From Agrococcus jejuensis (lineage in GTDB: Bacteria > Actinomycetota > Actinomycetes > Actinomycetales > Microbacteriaceae), in contig NZ_LT629695.1 of the NCBI RefSeq assembly GCF_900099705.1, forward strand, positions 2,108,001 through 2,172,000: a DNA stretch of 64,000 nt, in the 5' to 3' direction. Made by a program: the position numbers and the translations under genes. The notes under the pieces are model-generated. The model did no database searches, had not been told where the DNA came from, and saw nothing but the letters and a program-made list of their open reading frames with translations. This document shows positions 7,542 to 16,136 of the stretch, in pieces. Within the stretch, counting starts at the first letter, position 1. Every line of letters starts with the position of its first letter.

Positions 7542-8891
7542 TCAGCCCGGCAGCCCACCCGCCCGCGACGCGCGCACCGCATCCAGCGTCGACCGGCCGA
7601 TCGCGAGCACGACCATGCGGCGCGCGGCCGCGGCGAGCACGACGAACAGCAGCACGTTGCGGATCGTGAGCAGCACCACGGCCCACGCCTGCAGGTCGAC
7701 GAGCGCCATGTAGGCGATGGGGAAGATGATCGTCGTCAGCAGCCCCGTCGACAGCAGCACCGCCGTCATGCGGCGCCACCAGCGCTGCGCGACGCCGTCG
7801 ACGGTCGCGAGGGCGGCGACGGCGACGGGCAGGATCCACAGCATGTACTGCGGCGAGCCGACGCGATTGCACGCGAACATCGCCACCGTGATCACGAGCG
7901 CCGCCGTCAGCAGCGTCTCGTGCCGGTCGGCGCCGCGGCGCACGGCGACCTGCGCGAGCACGAGCGCCGCGATCGTCGCGAGCAGCATGAGGGGCGTCGA
8001 CGCCTCCTGCGCGAGCCCGTCGAGCGGGCCGACGACCTCGCGCGTCGCGAGCGCCACGTTCTGGAACACCGCGGCGTCGCGCACGTCGAGCATCGCCATC
8101 CACACCCACGGCGTCGCGAGCGGCGCCTCGAGCTGCAGGTTGCGGTCGTCCTGCATCATCGCGAACGAGCCGAGCAGTCCGGCGTTGCCGAGCGCGATCG
8201 CCATGACGACGACGCCCGCCGTCACGACGAGTCCCGCTTGCAGGATGCGCATGCGCTCGTGCATGACGACGAGCGCGCCGCCGATGAGCGCGGCGGGCCA
8301 CACCTTGATCCACGTCGCGACGGCGAGCAGCGCGCCGGCGACCCACGGCCGCCGCGCGAGCAGCGAGATCGCGATGATCACGAGCGGCGCCGTGACGCCC
8401 TCGAGCCGCAGCAGCGCCACGGGTGCGAGGGCCAGCAGCATGCCGAGCCACGCCCATCCGGCGATGATGGCGCGCGTCGATCCTGAGGCGAGCAGCGAGC
8501 GCAGCGCGAGCGCGTCGAGCACGCCGATCATGCCGATCCACATCGCCAGGTAGGCGGGCGCGGTCGCGATGTTCGCGAACCCGATCGGCAGCCACGCGAG
8601 CAGCGGGTACACCCACTCCTCGTCGACGCCCACGATGCCGCGGCCCTCGAACGCATCCATCGCCCACTCGCGGTACAGCGGCAGGTCGCCGAGCGTGTCG
8701 CCGGCGAGCATGTGGCCGGCGAGCACCGCGATGGTCGCGGCCTGCAGCACGCCGAACGCGATCCACACCGTGCGGGCCTCGCGCCACCGCGGCGCGAGCG
8801 TCGCGATCTGCCTCGTGTGCCGCAGCGCGCGCGCCTGCGCCCGCTCGGCCAGGGTCGTGCCACGCGTGGTCGTTCGCTCGATCGTCGCCAT
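7542..8891 (-). CDS. GT87 / DUF2029-type polytopic membrane glycosyltransferase
   Basis: Integral membrane protein of 449 residues with about ten hydrophobic segments. The early loop YREWAMDAFEGRGIVGVDEEW and the segment VGSPQYMLWILPVAVAAL resemble DUF2029/GT87 proteins, a family that includes polyprenyl-phosphate-mannose-dependent alpha-mannosyltransferases of actinobacterial lipoglycan synthesis. The typical acidic pair in the first extracytoplasmic loop appears as VDEEW. The start at 8891 begins MATIERTTTRG; the upstream frame extension lacks membrane character. Assignment to mannosyl transfer is by family only. Confidence 0.75.
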   Translation of the reverse strand: MATIERTTTRGTTLAERAQARALRHTRQIATLAPRWREARTVWIAFGVLQAATIAVLAGHMLAGDTLGDLPLYREWAMDAFEGRGIVGVDEEWVYPLLAWLPIGFANIATAPAYLAMWIGMIGVLDALALRSLLASGSTRAIIAGWAWLGMLLALAPVALLRLEGVTAPLVIIAISLLARRPWVAGALLAVATWIKVWPAALIGGALVVMHERMRILQAGLVVTAGVVVMAIALGNAGLLGSFAMMQDDRNLQLEAPLATPWVWMAMLDVRDAAVFQNVALATREVVGPLDGLAQEASTPLMLLATIAALVLAQVAVRRGADRHETLLTAALVITVAMFACNRVGSPQYMLWILPVAVAALATVDGVAQRWWRRMTAVLLSTGLLTTIIFPIAYMALVDLQAWAVVLLTIRNVLLFVVLAAAARRMVVLAIGRSTLDAVRASRAGGLPG

Positions 8892-9042
8892 CGCTGGCCA
8901 CGGTAGGTGCGCGACCTGCGGATCGAGGCCCGCAGCGGCGACTCGACCGCGGCCCGTCACCGAACGTTCATCCGGCGCCGGGGCGCGCGTCGCCGACGCC
9001 GCGGAGCCCGGATGCGCAGACGGGCGGCCGTAGGCTGGGGCC

Positions 9043-9333
9043 GTGTCCGCACTCGACGAGCTCGACCGTTACCGCAGCAGCATCGACAACCTCGACGCCA
9101 TCCTGATCCACACCCTCGCGGAGCGCTTCAAGCTCACGCAGGCCGTGGGTGCGCTGAAGGCGGCCGAGGAGATGCCGGCGTCCGATCCCGCGCGCGAGCA
9201 GCGGCAGATCGACCGGCTGCGTCGCCTCGCCGAGGAGTCGGGCCTCGACCCGGCGTTCGCGGAGAAGTTCCTGAACTTCGTCATCGCCGAGGTCATCCAC
9301 CACCACGAGCAGCACGCCGCCGGCCAGATCTGA
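9043..9333 (+). CDS. Chorismate mutase (AroQ class, monofunctional)
   Basis: Small all-helical enzyme of 96 residues converting chorismate to prephenate, the branch to phenylalanine and tyrosine. The AroQ pattern is clear: ELDRYRSSIDNLDAILIHTLAERFKLTQAVGALKA. It has the catalytic N-terminal Arg, the Arg and Lys of the second part, and then a C-terminal helix with FLNFVIAEVIHHHEQ. The start is the GTG at 9043. No signal peptide is present, so it is the cytosolic form. No other aromatic gene is nearby. Confidence 0.93.
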   Translation: MSALDELDRYRSSIDNLDAILIHTLAERFKLTQAVGALKAAEEMPASDPAREQRQIDRLRRLAEESGLDPAFAEKFLNFVIAEVIHHHEQHAAGQI

Positions 9334-9418
9334 GCGGCGGCTCGCTGCCCACGATCGAGCTGCGCGGCCACGTGGCCGAGGCGCTGCTGCCGGAATGGGC
9401 GAAGCGCGAGGCGTGACC

Positions 9419-9493
9419 TGCGATCGCAAGGCAGTTGGCGACGTCGAGCGACGCTTTCGAAGGACTCGACGCGCAGTAGACTGCGAATCGCAG
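9419..9493 (+). promoter_or_regulatory. Two TGCGA/TCGCA dyads before the amidase gene, with a possible promoter
   Basis: TGCGATCGCA (9419-9428) and the related CTGCGAATCGCAG (9481-9493) stand 63 bp apart, close to six helical turns. A TAGACT hexamer (9477-9482) 16 bp after TTTCGA (9455-9460) could be a weak promoter whose start region lies in the second dyad. This looks like a paired-operator arrangement; the cognate regulator is unknown. Confidence 0.4.
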
Positions 9494-9527
9494 GCTGGAA
9501 TGGTCCAGCATCTGCTGAGGAGCACGC

Positions 9528-10331
9528 ATGAGCACCCTTCGCGTCGGCATCGTCCAATTCGCGCCCACCGCCGATCCCGCCGAGAACGTCGCGACGCTCG
9601 AGCCGCTCGTGCGCCGCGCCGCCGAGCAGGGGGCGACGCTCGTCGTCTGCCCAGAGTCGTCGATCGCGTTCGACGCCGACGACCTCGACCTCGCCGAGCG
9701 CGTGGCGCAGCCGCTCGACGGCCCCTTCGTCGCACCGCTGCTCGCGCTCGCGACCGACCTCGGCATCGACCTCGTCGTCGGCACCTACGAGCTGCGCGCC
9801 GACGGCCTGCCGTACAACTCCTCCGCCTTGCTGCGGCGCGACGGCACCGTCGCCGCCTACCGCAAGGTGCACCTGTACGACGCGTTCGGCTATCGCGAGA
9901 GCGACCACATCGAGCCCGGCCCGATCGAGGCGCCGTGGACGCTCGCCGACGGCGACCTGACCGCAGGCACCTTCACCTGCTACGACCTGCGGTTCCCCGA
10001 GAGCGCTCGCGCCGCGGTGGATGCGGGCGCCGACGTGCTCGTCGTGCCGGCGTGCTGGGCGCCTGGCGTGCGCAAGCTCGACCACTGGACGACGCTCGTG
10101 CGCGCCCGCGCGATCGAGAGCACGAGCTGGGTCGTCGCCGCCGACCAGGCCGTGCCGAACGGCATCGGCCACTCGATGGTCGTCGACCCCGACGGCGTCG
10201 TGCGCGGCTCGCTCGGCGAGGGCGTCGGCGTGCTCGTGGTCGACGTCGACAGCGAGGCGATCGCGGCGACGCGCGCCCGCGTGCCGAGCCTCGCGGGCCG
10301 CCGCCTGGGCGTGCCGATGCCCACCGCCTGA
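9528..10331 (+). CDS. Carbon-nitrogen hydrolase (nitrilase superfamily, Nit1/Nit2-like amidase)
   Basis: Cytosolic amidase of 267 residues. The Glu-Lys-Cys triad is visible: Glu43 in CPESSIAF, Lys113 in YRKVHLYD and Cys151 in TCYDLRFPE. The CYDLRFPE signature is typical of the Nit/omega-amidase branch, which hydrolyses omega-amides such as deaminated glutathione or alpha-ketoglutaramate; the exact substrate is inferred. The start ATG follows GAGGAGC. Its 3' end faces the M20 gene across two family C palindromes. Confidence 0.88.
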   Translation: MSTLRVGIVQFAPTADPAENVATLEPLVRRAAEQGATLVVCPESSIAFDADDLDLAERVAQPLDGPFVAPLLALATDLGIDLVVGTYELRADGLPYNSSALLRRDGTVAAYRKVHLYDAFGYRESDHIEPGPIEAPWTLADGDLTAGTFTCYDLRFPESARAAVDAGADVLVVPACWAPGVRKLDHWTTLVRARAIESTSWVVAADQAVPNGIGHSMVVDPDGVVRGSLGEGVGVLVVDVDSEAIAATRARVPSLAGRRLGVPMPTA

Positions 10332-10344
10332 CCGCATCCGCTGG

Positions 10345-10419
10345 TCTGCGTCTCGCGGGCGATTCCGCCTCTGAAGCGAACATTCCCCTCAAGGCCCGGA
10401 ATCGCCTGCAATACGCAGA
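10345..10419. repeat. Family C palindrome, copy 1 (type I centre)
   Basis: About 75 bp. The left arm is TGCGTCTCGCGGGCGATTCC, and the right arm ends in GGAATCGCCTGCAATACGCA. The centre contains CCGCCTCTGAAG...CCCCTCAAGGC, the type I core shared with copy 5 at 37156-37230. Paired with copy 2. Confidence 0.85.
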
Positions 10420-10437
10420 GAGCCACGGATGCGGGTG

Positions 10438-10511
10438 TTGCGTTTCGCAGGCGATCAGGGTGGGCAGAGGGGTATCTTCCCTCCGCCACCCCGAATCGCC
10501 TGCGAAGCGCA
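10438..10511. repeat. Family C palindrome, copy 2 (type II centre)
   Basis: About 74 bp with arms TTGCGTTTCGCAGGCGAT and ATCGCCTGCGAAGCGCA. The centre is the type II core GGCAGAGGGGTATCTTCCCTC, shared with copies 3 and 4. It lies 12 bases before the stop of the M20 gene, in a convergent interval. Confidence 0.88.
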
Positions 10512-10523
10512 GACGGCGCGGGG

Positions 10524-11840
10524 CTACTGCTGCGTGAGCAGACGGCGCACGACGTCCTCGCCGAAGTCCAGCGCGTCGAGCGGCACGCGCTCGTCGACGC
10601 CGTGGAACATGCGCGGGAACGCGAAGTCGGCGGGCAGGCGCAGGGGGATGAAGCCGTAGCCGCGGATGCCGATGCGGCGCAGCGGCTTGGCGTCGGTGCC
10701 GCCGGGGATGAGGTGCGGCAGCACGACGGCGCCGGGGTCGACCTCGGCGATGATCGCCTGCACCTGCTCGGCGACGCGACCCTCGAACGGCGTCTCGAAG
10801 GCGTCGAGCTCCATGAGCACGCGCACCTCGATCTCGGGCCCGACCACGGAGCGCACGTGCGCGAGCGCCGCATCCTCGCGTCCCGGGATGAACCGCAGGT
10901 CGACGACGGCCGTTGCCGTCTCGGGCACGACGTTCTCCTTGTACCCGGCGGCGATCTTCGTGACGTTCGACACGTCGCGCAGGCCGGCGCGGATGCGCGT
11001 CGCCGAGGGGCCGGCCACGAGCGCGAGCTCCTCGGGCGTCGCGGATGCGGGCAGCCCCGCGAGCTCGCGCAGGCGCTCGAGCAGCGTCGCCGTCGTGTCG
11101 GTCATGACGAGCGGCCACTCGATGGCGCCGACGGCGCGCACGGCCTCGGCGATGCGCAGCGTGGGGTTGTCGATCGCGGGCAGCGAGCCGTGGCCCGACA
11201 CGCCGCGCGCGACGAGCTCGAGCCAGTACGCGCCCTTCTCGCCCGTGTTCATGAGGTACGCGCGCTGTCCGTCGACCGTGATCGAGTAGCCGCCGCCCTC
11301 GCTGATGGCGGTGTCGACGCCCGCGAACGCCTCGGGGTGCTCGGCGGCCATCCACTCGGAGCCGAACTCCGTGCCGCCCTCCTCGTCGGCGAAGAACGTC
11401 AGCACGACGTCGCGCTGCGGCTGGAAGCCCTCCGCGACGAGGCGGCGCACGGCGGCGAGCATCATCGCCGCGAAGTCCTTCATGTCGATGGCGCCGCGGC
11501 CCCACAGCATGCCGTCGTCGATGACGCCGTCGAACGGCGGATGCGTCCACGTCGTGGGGTCGGCGGGCACGACGTCGAGGTGCGCGTGCAGCATGAGGGC
11601 AGGCAGCGTCGAGTCGACGCCCGCCCAGCGCGCGACGAGGTTCGTGCGGCCGGGTGCGCGCTCGTAGCGCGTCGAGGGGATGCCGAGGTCGTCGAGGATG
11701 GCCTGCACGTAGTCGGCGGCAGGCTCCTCGGGGCGAGTGAGGTCGCCACCGTGGTTCGACGTGTCGATGCGGATGAGGTCGCGCAGGATGCGCGCGACGT
11801 CGGCCAGCTCGGAGTCGGCGGGCTGCGGCGCGAGGCTCAC
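10524..11840 (-). CDS. M20 family metallohydrolase (ArgE/DapE/carboxypeptidase type)
   Basis: Zinc-dependent amidase or exopeptidase of 438 residues. Metal-site motifs are LHAHLDVVPAD (His87, Asp89), GRGAIDMKD (Asp119) and the catalytic FADEEGG (Glu153-Glu154); the dimerisation domain follows around ARGVSGHGSLP. The GTG at 11840 overlaps the stop of the upstream aldolase gene by four bases, so the two are translationally coupled. It is last in a six-gene left-reading operon (transporter, RraA, HpcH, M20), so it probably hydrolyses an imported N-acyl amino acid or peptide-like compound. The substrate is inferred only. Confidence 0.88.
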   Translation of the reverse strand: MSLAPQPADSELADVARILRDLIRIDTSNHGGDLTRPEEPAADYVQAILDDLGIPSTRYERAPGRTNLVARWAGVDSTLPALMLHAHLDVVPADPTTWTHPPFDGVIDDGMLWGRGAIDMKDFAAMMLAAVRRLVAEGFQPQRDVVLTFFADEEGGTEFGSEWMAAEHPEAFAGVDTAISEGGGYSITVDGQRAYLMNTGEKGAYWLELVARGVSGHGSLPAIDNPTLRIAEAVRAVGAIEWPLVMTDTTATLLERLRELAGLPASATPEELALVAGPSATRIRAGLRDVSNVTKIAAGYKENVVPETATAVVDLRFIPGREDAALAHVRSVVGPEIEVRVLMELDAFETPFEGRVAEQVQAIIAEVDPGAVVLPHLIPGGTDAKPLRRIGIRGYGFIPLRLPADFAFPRMFHGVDERVPLDALDFGEDVVRRLLTQQ

Positions 11841-12571
11841 GACGCGAGCGCCTTGGCGGAGGCGAGCGCCCCCGAGAACGCGAGGCGCAGCGCCGTGAAC
11901 TCCTGCAGCACGCCGATCGTGTGCGCGCCCTCCTCGATCGCGAGGCGCTGCTCGGTCTCGCTCCAGGCGGGCATCATCCACGGCTTGCCCGCCGCGCGGG
12001 CGGCGCGGGCGATGGCGCGCAGCGACGCGTCCGAGAAGTCGTCGAAGACGTAGCCGCCACCGCCGCGGCGCGCGAAGAGGTCGCCGGGGCCCACGAAGAC
12101 GCCGTCGACGGTGTCGAGCGCGAGGATGGCCTCGACGTCGTCGAGCGCTGCGGGGTCCTCGATCATGGGCAGGCACAGCGTCTCGCGGTTGTGCCTCGGC
12201 GCCCATTCGGCGTCGAAGCCGATGTAGTCCATCGTGCGGCCGCCGGCGAGCGAGCGGTCGCCGAGCGGCGGCAGCTTCGCGAGCCCGCAGACCTCGGCAG
12301 CCTGGGCGACGTCGAGGATGTGGGGGATGATGACGCCGTCGGCGCCGAAGTCGAGCGCCTGCTGGATGGGGGAGCGCTCGGGGGCGCCGACCTTCACGAG
12401 CATCGTCATGCCGAGCGCCTTGACGAACGGGATGGTGCGGTTGAGATCGGCGAGGTCGAAGCTCCCGTGCTCGACGTCGAAGATCACGGTGTCGTACCCG
12501 GCGCGGGCGACGATCTCGAGTCCGGCGACGTTCGGGGTCGAGAACCAGGCTGCGAACTTCGGGGTGGTCAT
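11837..12571 (-). CDS. HpcH/HpaI family aldolase
   Basis: Class II pyruvate-type aldolase of 244 residues with a metal-dependent TIM barrel. Visible family motifs are FDVEHGSFD (general base His35), RSPIQQALDFGADGVIIPH, PMIEDPAALDDVEAIL (metal Glu) and GVFVGPGDL (metal Asp). Relatives cleave 2-keto-3-deoxy acids or 4-hydroxy-2-oxo acids to pyruvate plus an aldehyde. Start and stop overlap both neighbours by four bases. The next gene is an RraA-type lyase, so two C-C lyases share the operon. Confidence 0.87.
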   Translation of the reverse strand: MTTPKFAAWFSTPNVAGLEIVARAGYDTVIFDVEHGSFDLADLNRTIPFVKALGMTMLVKVGAPERSPIQQALDFGADGVIIPHILDVAQAAEVCGLAKLPPLGDRSLAGGRTMDYIGFDAEWAPRHNRETLCLPMIEDPAALDDVEAILALDTVDGVFVGPGDLFARRGGGGYVFDDFSDASLRAIARAARAAGKPWMMPAWSETEQRLAIEEGAHTIGVLQEFTALRLAFSGALASAKALAS

Positions 12572-13281
12572 GGTGCGATCCGTCCTGCGCTCGCGAGCGC
12601 GTCGAGTGCGGCGAGGTCCTCGGGCGGGAGGATGAGCTCGGCGAGGGTCGTCTCGCCCGCGCGCACGCGGGCCATGGCGGGCGGCTCCCACGCCATCATG
12701 CCGCGCACGCGGTCGACGAGGCCGGCGAGCACGTCGGGCTCGGCGAAGAGCACGCCGTTCTCGTCGGCCATCGCGATCATGCCGGCGCGCACGCTGGCGC
12801 CGCCGATCGTGACGGGCACGTTGATGCCGCCCTGCACGGGCCGATCGGGCTGCGTGCGGGTGGTGAAGGGCGCGAGGCCGCGGCCGAGCACGACCATGCC
12901 GCTCTCACGCAGCTCGACGACGTCGGTGACGGTGCCCTCGACGGCGACGCCGACGGCTCCCCGTGCTGCGAGGGCGCCGGCGACGCCGCCGCCGACGGAG
13001 GCGTGGGTCGTGTTGTGGCCGTTGTCGACGACGACGAAGTCGCCCGGCTGCACGAGGGAGGTCATGTAGTGCACGAGGCGCGAGTCGGTGACGACGAGCT
13101 TCACGGTGACGACGCGGCCGACCGTGAGCGTCTCGCCGCCGGCGATCCGCTGGATGCCGCGCGCGAATCCGTCCTCGAGGATGTGCCCGAACGTCGGCAG
13201 GTCGAGGCCGCGCAGGGTCTCGAGCAGCGCGTCGTCGACGGCCGGAGCCGGCAGGATGCGCACGTCGGGGGCCACGCTCAT
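12568..13281 (-). CDS. RraA-like / 4-hydroxy-4-methyl-2-oxoglutarate aldolase family protein
   Basis: Protein of 237 residues of the RraA fold. The GDFVVVDNGHNTTHASVGG stretch, the GGVAGALAARGAVGVAVEGTV region and the C-terminal MADENGVLFAEPD correspond to the metal and pyruvate-binding core of HMG/CHA aldolases. It is somewhat longer than stand-alone RraA (~160), as usual for the catabolic group. It overlaps the downstream aldolase by four bases, and its own ATG overlaps the ABC ATPase stop. A role in cleaving a 4-carboxy-4-hydroxy-2-oxo acid, or in 2-oxo acid decarboxylation, is inferred. Confidence 0.82.
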   Translation of the reverse strand: MSVAPDVRILPAPAVDDALLETLRGLDLPTFGHILEDGFARGIQRIAGGETLTVGRVVTVKLVVTDSRLVHYMTSLVQPGDFVVVDNGHNTTHASVGGGVAGALAARGAVGVAVEGTVTDVVELRESGMVVLGRGLAPFTTRTQPDRPVQGGINVPVTIGGASVRAGMIAMADENGVLFAEPDVLAGLVDRVRGMMAWEPPAMARVRAGETTLAELILPPEDLAALDALASAGRIAP

Positions 13282-14057
13282 GCGCGGGCGCCGACGCTCG
13301 AGAGGAAGGCGCGCAGGCGCACGTTCTCGCTGTCGCGGAAGATCTGCTCGGGCGTGCCGACCTCGCGCACGGCGCCCTCGGTCATGAACACGACGCGGTC
13401 GGCGACATCGCGGGCGAAGCCCATCTCGTGCGTGACGATGATCATCGTCTGGCCCTGCTCGCTGAGCTCGCGCATGACGTGCAGCACGTCCTCGACGAGC
13501 TCGGGGTCGAGTGCCGACGTGGGCTCGTCGAAGAGGAGCACCTCGGGCTGGATGGCGAGGGCGCGCGCGATGGCGACGCGCTGCTGCTGGCCTCCCGACA
13601 GCTCGGAGGGGTAGTGGCCCGCGCGGTCGGCGAGGCCGACGCGCTCGAGCAGCGCCGTCGCGGCGGCGCGCGCCGCCTTCGTCTTCATGCCGCGCACGTG
13701 CACGGGGGCGTGGGCGACGTTCTCGAGCGCCGTCATGTGCGGGAAGAGGTTGAACTGCTGGAACACCATGCCGAGGCGGGCGCGCTGGCGGGTCACGTCC
13801 TTCTTCGAGCGGTGCAGCAGGCGACCGCCGACCTCCTCGAAGCCCATGAGCTCACCGTCGAGGGTGATCGAGCCGGAGTCGATCGTCTCGAGCATGTTGA
13901 GCGTGCGCAGCAGCGTCGACTTGCCGGCGCCGGAGGGGCCGATGAGCACGACGGTCTCGCCGCGGGCGACGTCGAGCGAGACGTCGTCGAGCACGAGGTT
14001 GTGGCCGAAGTGCTTCGAGACGTGGCTCGCGCTGAGCAGGGGCGTGGTGGCGGTCAT
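13278..14057 (-). CDS. Polar amino acid ABC transporter, ATP-binding subunit
   Basis: ATPase of 259 residues of the GlnQ/HisP type. Walker A is GPSGAGKST, the Q-loop is in GMVFQQFNLFPHMTALENV, the signature is LSGGQQQRVAIARAL, Walker B is VLLFDEPTSALDPE and the switch region is IIVTHEMGFARDVAD. The segment GGRLLHRSKKDVTRQR is an insertion between the first strands. The start overlaps the permease stop. Together with the permease and binding protein it makes a complete uptake system. Confidence 0.94.
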   Translation of the reverse strand: MTATTPLLSASHVSKHFGHNLVLDDVSLDVARGETVVLIGPSGAGKSTLLRTLNMLETIDSGSITLDGELMGFEEVGGRLLHRSKKDVTRQRARLGMVFQQFNLFPHMTALENVAHAPVHVRGMKTKAARAAATALLERVGLADRAGHYPSELSGGQQQRVAIARALAIQPEVLLFDEPTSALDPELVEDVLHVMRELSEQGQTMIIVTHEMGFARDVADRVVFMTEGAVREVGTPEQIFRDSENVRLRAFLSSVGARA

Positions 14058-15004
14058 CGCGCGGCACCTTCCGTGGTCTCGGTCGTCACGGCGGCGGGCG
14101 CGGCGGCGACGGGGATGGCTGCGGTCCTGGGCTTCGAGCCCTTGCCCTTGCCGATCGAGCGGCGCTCGAAGCCTCGGCCGAAGCGGCGCTCGAGCCTGCC
14201 CTGGATGAAGTACAGGACGGTCGTGCAGGCGAGGTACCAGATGCTCGCGACGATGAGCAGCGGGATGACCTGGCCGTTGGTCTGGTAGATGCCCTGCGCC
14301 GTGTAGAACACGTCGGCGACGGCCATGACGGACACGAGCGATGTGCCCTTGAGCATGATGATGATCTGGTTGCCCGTCGGTGGCACGATCGCGCGCATCG
14401 CCTGGGGAAGGATGATCTGCGTGAAGGTCTTGCGGGTCGACAGGCCCACCGACTGCGCCGCCTCCGTCTGCCCGTGCGGCACGGCGAGCAGGCCGCCGCG
14501 CACGACCTCGCCCATGTAGGCGGCCTCGTTGAGGCCGAGGCCCAGCAGGGCGGCGATGATCGGGCTGATGAGGTCGTTCGTGTTGGCGCTGAAGAACGGG
14601 TCGAGGCCGGGCAGGCCCAGCTCGACGCGCGGCAGGAAGATCGCGATGTTGTACCAGAAGATCAGCTGCACGAGCGTGGGGGTGCCGCGGAAGAACCACA
14701 CGTAGGCGTTGGAGACGCCGCGGATGAGGGGGTTCGGCGAGAGGCGGCCGGCTGCGAGGAGCACGCCGAGCACGATGCCGATGGCCATGGCACCCACCGT
14801 GAGGTAGATGGTGACCCAGAGGCCCTTGAGGATGGCGGGGAAGAAGAGGTACCGACCGATCACGGACCAGTCGACCGTGGGGTTGGTGGCGAAGATCCAC
14901 AGCACGCCGGCTGCGGCCGCACCCACCACGATCGTGGCGATCCACTGTCCGGGGCGCGCCCTGCGGCGCGCGGTCGAGACGTCGACGGGGGTCGTCGTGG
15001 TCAT
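14054..15004 (-). CDS. Polar amino acid ABC transporter, permease subunit (HisM/GlnP type)
   Basis: Membrane subunit of 316 residues. After a short cytosolic start come an extra N-terminal helix, then the BPD_transp_1 core with LSPNPLIRGVSNAYVWFFRG and the EAA-type loop EAAYMGEVVRGGLLAVPHGQTEAAQSVGLS, the contact site for the ATPase. The C-terminal tail is rich in Lys, Ala and Pro. The ATG is preceded by GAGGAGGTACC. It has a single permease gene, so a homodimer is expected. Confidence 0.93.
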   Translation of the reverse strand: MTTTTPVDVSTARRRARPGQWIATIVVGAAAAGVLWIFATNPTVDWSVIGRYLFFPAILKGLWVTIYLTVGAMAIGIVLGVLLAAGRLSPNPLIRGVSNAYVWFFRGTPTLVQLIFWYNIAIFLPRVELGLPGLDPFFSANTNDLISPIIAALLGLGLNEAAYMGEVVRGGLLAVPHGQTEAAQSVGLSTRKTFTQIILPQAMRAIVPPTGNQIIIMLKGTSLVSVMAVADVFYTAQGIYQTNGQVIPLLIVASIWYLACTTVLYFIQGRLERRFGRGFERRSIGKGKGSKPRTAAIPVAAAPAAVTTETTEGAAR

Positions 15005-15030
15005 CGTCGGTACCTCCTCTTCCCTGCTGC

Positions 15031-15957
15031 TCAGGACTCTTCGGCCAGGTTGAAGCCGAACTCGTCCATCGCGTTCTCCTCGATGCCGTACTTGGCGAGG
15101 AGCGCGTCGTACGTGCCGGCCTCCTGCAGCGCCTCGAACGTGGCGAGCATGGCGGGCACGATCGGGTCGCCCGTGGGGGCGGATGCGCCGACCCAGAACG
15201 GCGGGAAGCCGTTGTCGGTCGAGTTGGCGCCCGAGATGACGAGCGTCGGGTTCTGCTCCGCGTAGTACGTCAGCGGGATCTGCGACGAGAACGCGGCGTC
15301 GGCGCGACCCGAGGTGACGGCGAGGATCGCCGAGTCCTGGTCGCCGAACAGGGCGATGTCGATCGGCTCGTCGCAGCTCGCCTGCTGGTTCTCGAGCACC
15401 GTCTGCGCCGTGCCGCCCTGCAGGGTGGCGATCGTGTGGCCGCAGGTCGCGTCGAGCGAGTCGATGGTGTCCTCGGCCGTCTCGGGCTGGATGAAGACGA
15501 CGTACTCGGCGATCCAGACGGCGAAGTCGTAGTTCGCCTGCGTCGCGGGGATGTCGGAGAGCGGCGAGATGTTGACGTCGTAGCGGTCGGACTGGAAGCC
15601 CGTGAAGATGTCGCCGATCGACGGGGCGATCTCGAGCTCGACCTCGAGGCCGGTCGCTGCCTCGATGGCGGCGATCGTGTCCCAGTTCAGGCCGATGTCG
15701 GTCGTGCCGTCCTCGTCCTTGTACGAGTAGGGCGGCAGGGTGATCGAGGCGGCGCGGATGACGCCCGACTCGATGACGTCCTCGGGGAAGAGGTCCTGCA
15801 GCTCCTGGCTGAACTCGGGCATGGGGATGTCGGACTCGGATGCTGCTGCCGACTCCTCGGGCTCGCTCGACGACGTCGAGCAGCCGGCGACGCCGACGAT
15901 CGAGAGCAGCGCCGCGGCGGCGACGGCCGTGCGGGCGATGGTGCTGCGAGTGGCCAT
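15031..15957 (-). CDS. ABC transporter substrate-binding lipoprotein (SBP family 3)
   Basis: Extracellular binding protein of 308 residues with a lipoprotein signal: basic start, hydrophobic stretch, then the lipobox VAGC with Cys about residue 26. Domain features of family 3 are GVIRAASITLPPYSYKDEDG, an IGLNWDTIAAIEAATG helix and DVNISPLSDIPATQ. The start at 15957 follows AAGGAGGTGG. First gene of the operon with transporter, RraA, HpcH and M20. The ligand is probably an amino-acid-like or N-substituted compound judged from the downstream enzymes; this is inference. Confidence 0.9.
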   Translation of the reverse strand: MATRSTIARTAVAAAALLSIVGVAGCSTSSSEPEESAAASESDIPMPEFSQELQDLFPEDVIESGVIRAASITLPPYSYKDEDGTTDIGLNWDTIAAIEAATGLEVELEIAPSIGDIFTGFQSDRYDVNISPLSDIPATQANYDFAVWIAEYVVFIQPETAEDTIDSLDATCGHTIATLQGGTAQTVLENQQASCDEPIDIALFGDQDSAILAVTSGRADAAFSSQIPLTYYAEQNPTLVISGANSTDNGFPPFWVGASAPTGDPIVPAMLATFEALQEAGTYDALLAKYGIEENAMDEFGFNLAEES

Positions 15958-16022
15958 CTGGCCACCTCCTTCTGGTGCGGATGCGGTGCGTGTGGGGAGC
16001 ACGCACGGCTCACTGTAAGCGA

Positions 16023-16107
16023 GTCGTTGTTTCGTTCGTGTAACAACGACGTGCCATGAACCTAATCTTGTGAGATTCTGCGCGTCAAGAACCTTAGATT
16101 GTTACCT
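16023..16107. promoter_or_regulatory. Divergent regulatory region with palindrome and repeated GAACCT sites
   Basis: Between the divergent transporter operon and amidohydrolase lies a perfect 9-bp-arm palindrome (GTCGTTGTT at 16023-16031, AACAACGAC at 16042-16050). Two similar direct repeats follow, GAACCTAATCTTGT (16058-16071) and GAACCTTAGATTGT (16089-16102), 31 bp or about three turns apart. ACCTTAGAT of the second is identical to the left half of the operator at 19025-19041. This AT-richer stretch is unlike its surroundings and probably binds the Lrp-type protein encoded nearby. Confidence 0.6.
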
Positions 16108-16136
16108 CATAACGATCTTTCGCAACAGGAGGAACC

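Noticed and set aside
9334..9416. Short tail after the chorismate mutase gene reading IELRGHVAEALLPEWAKREA
   Set aside because: It looks protein-like for about 20 residues but has no start of its own in a sensible place, and the frame upstream is antisense-type sequence; too short to call.
10594..10800. Possible tRNA or other structured RNA genes in the window
   Set aside because: No cloverleaf with a GGTTCGAATCC-type T arm and no rRNA-like conserved stretch was seen anywhere; hairpins noted are intergenic palindromes or terminators.
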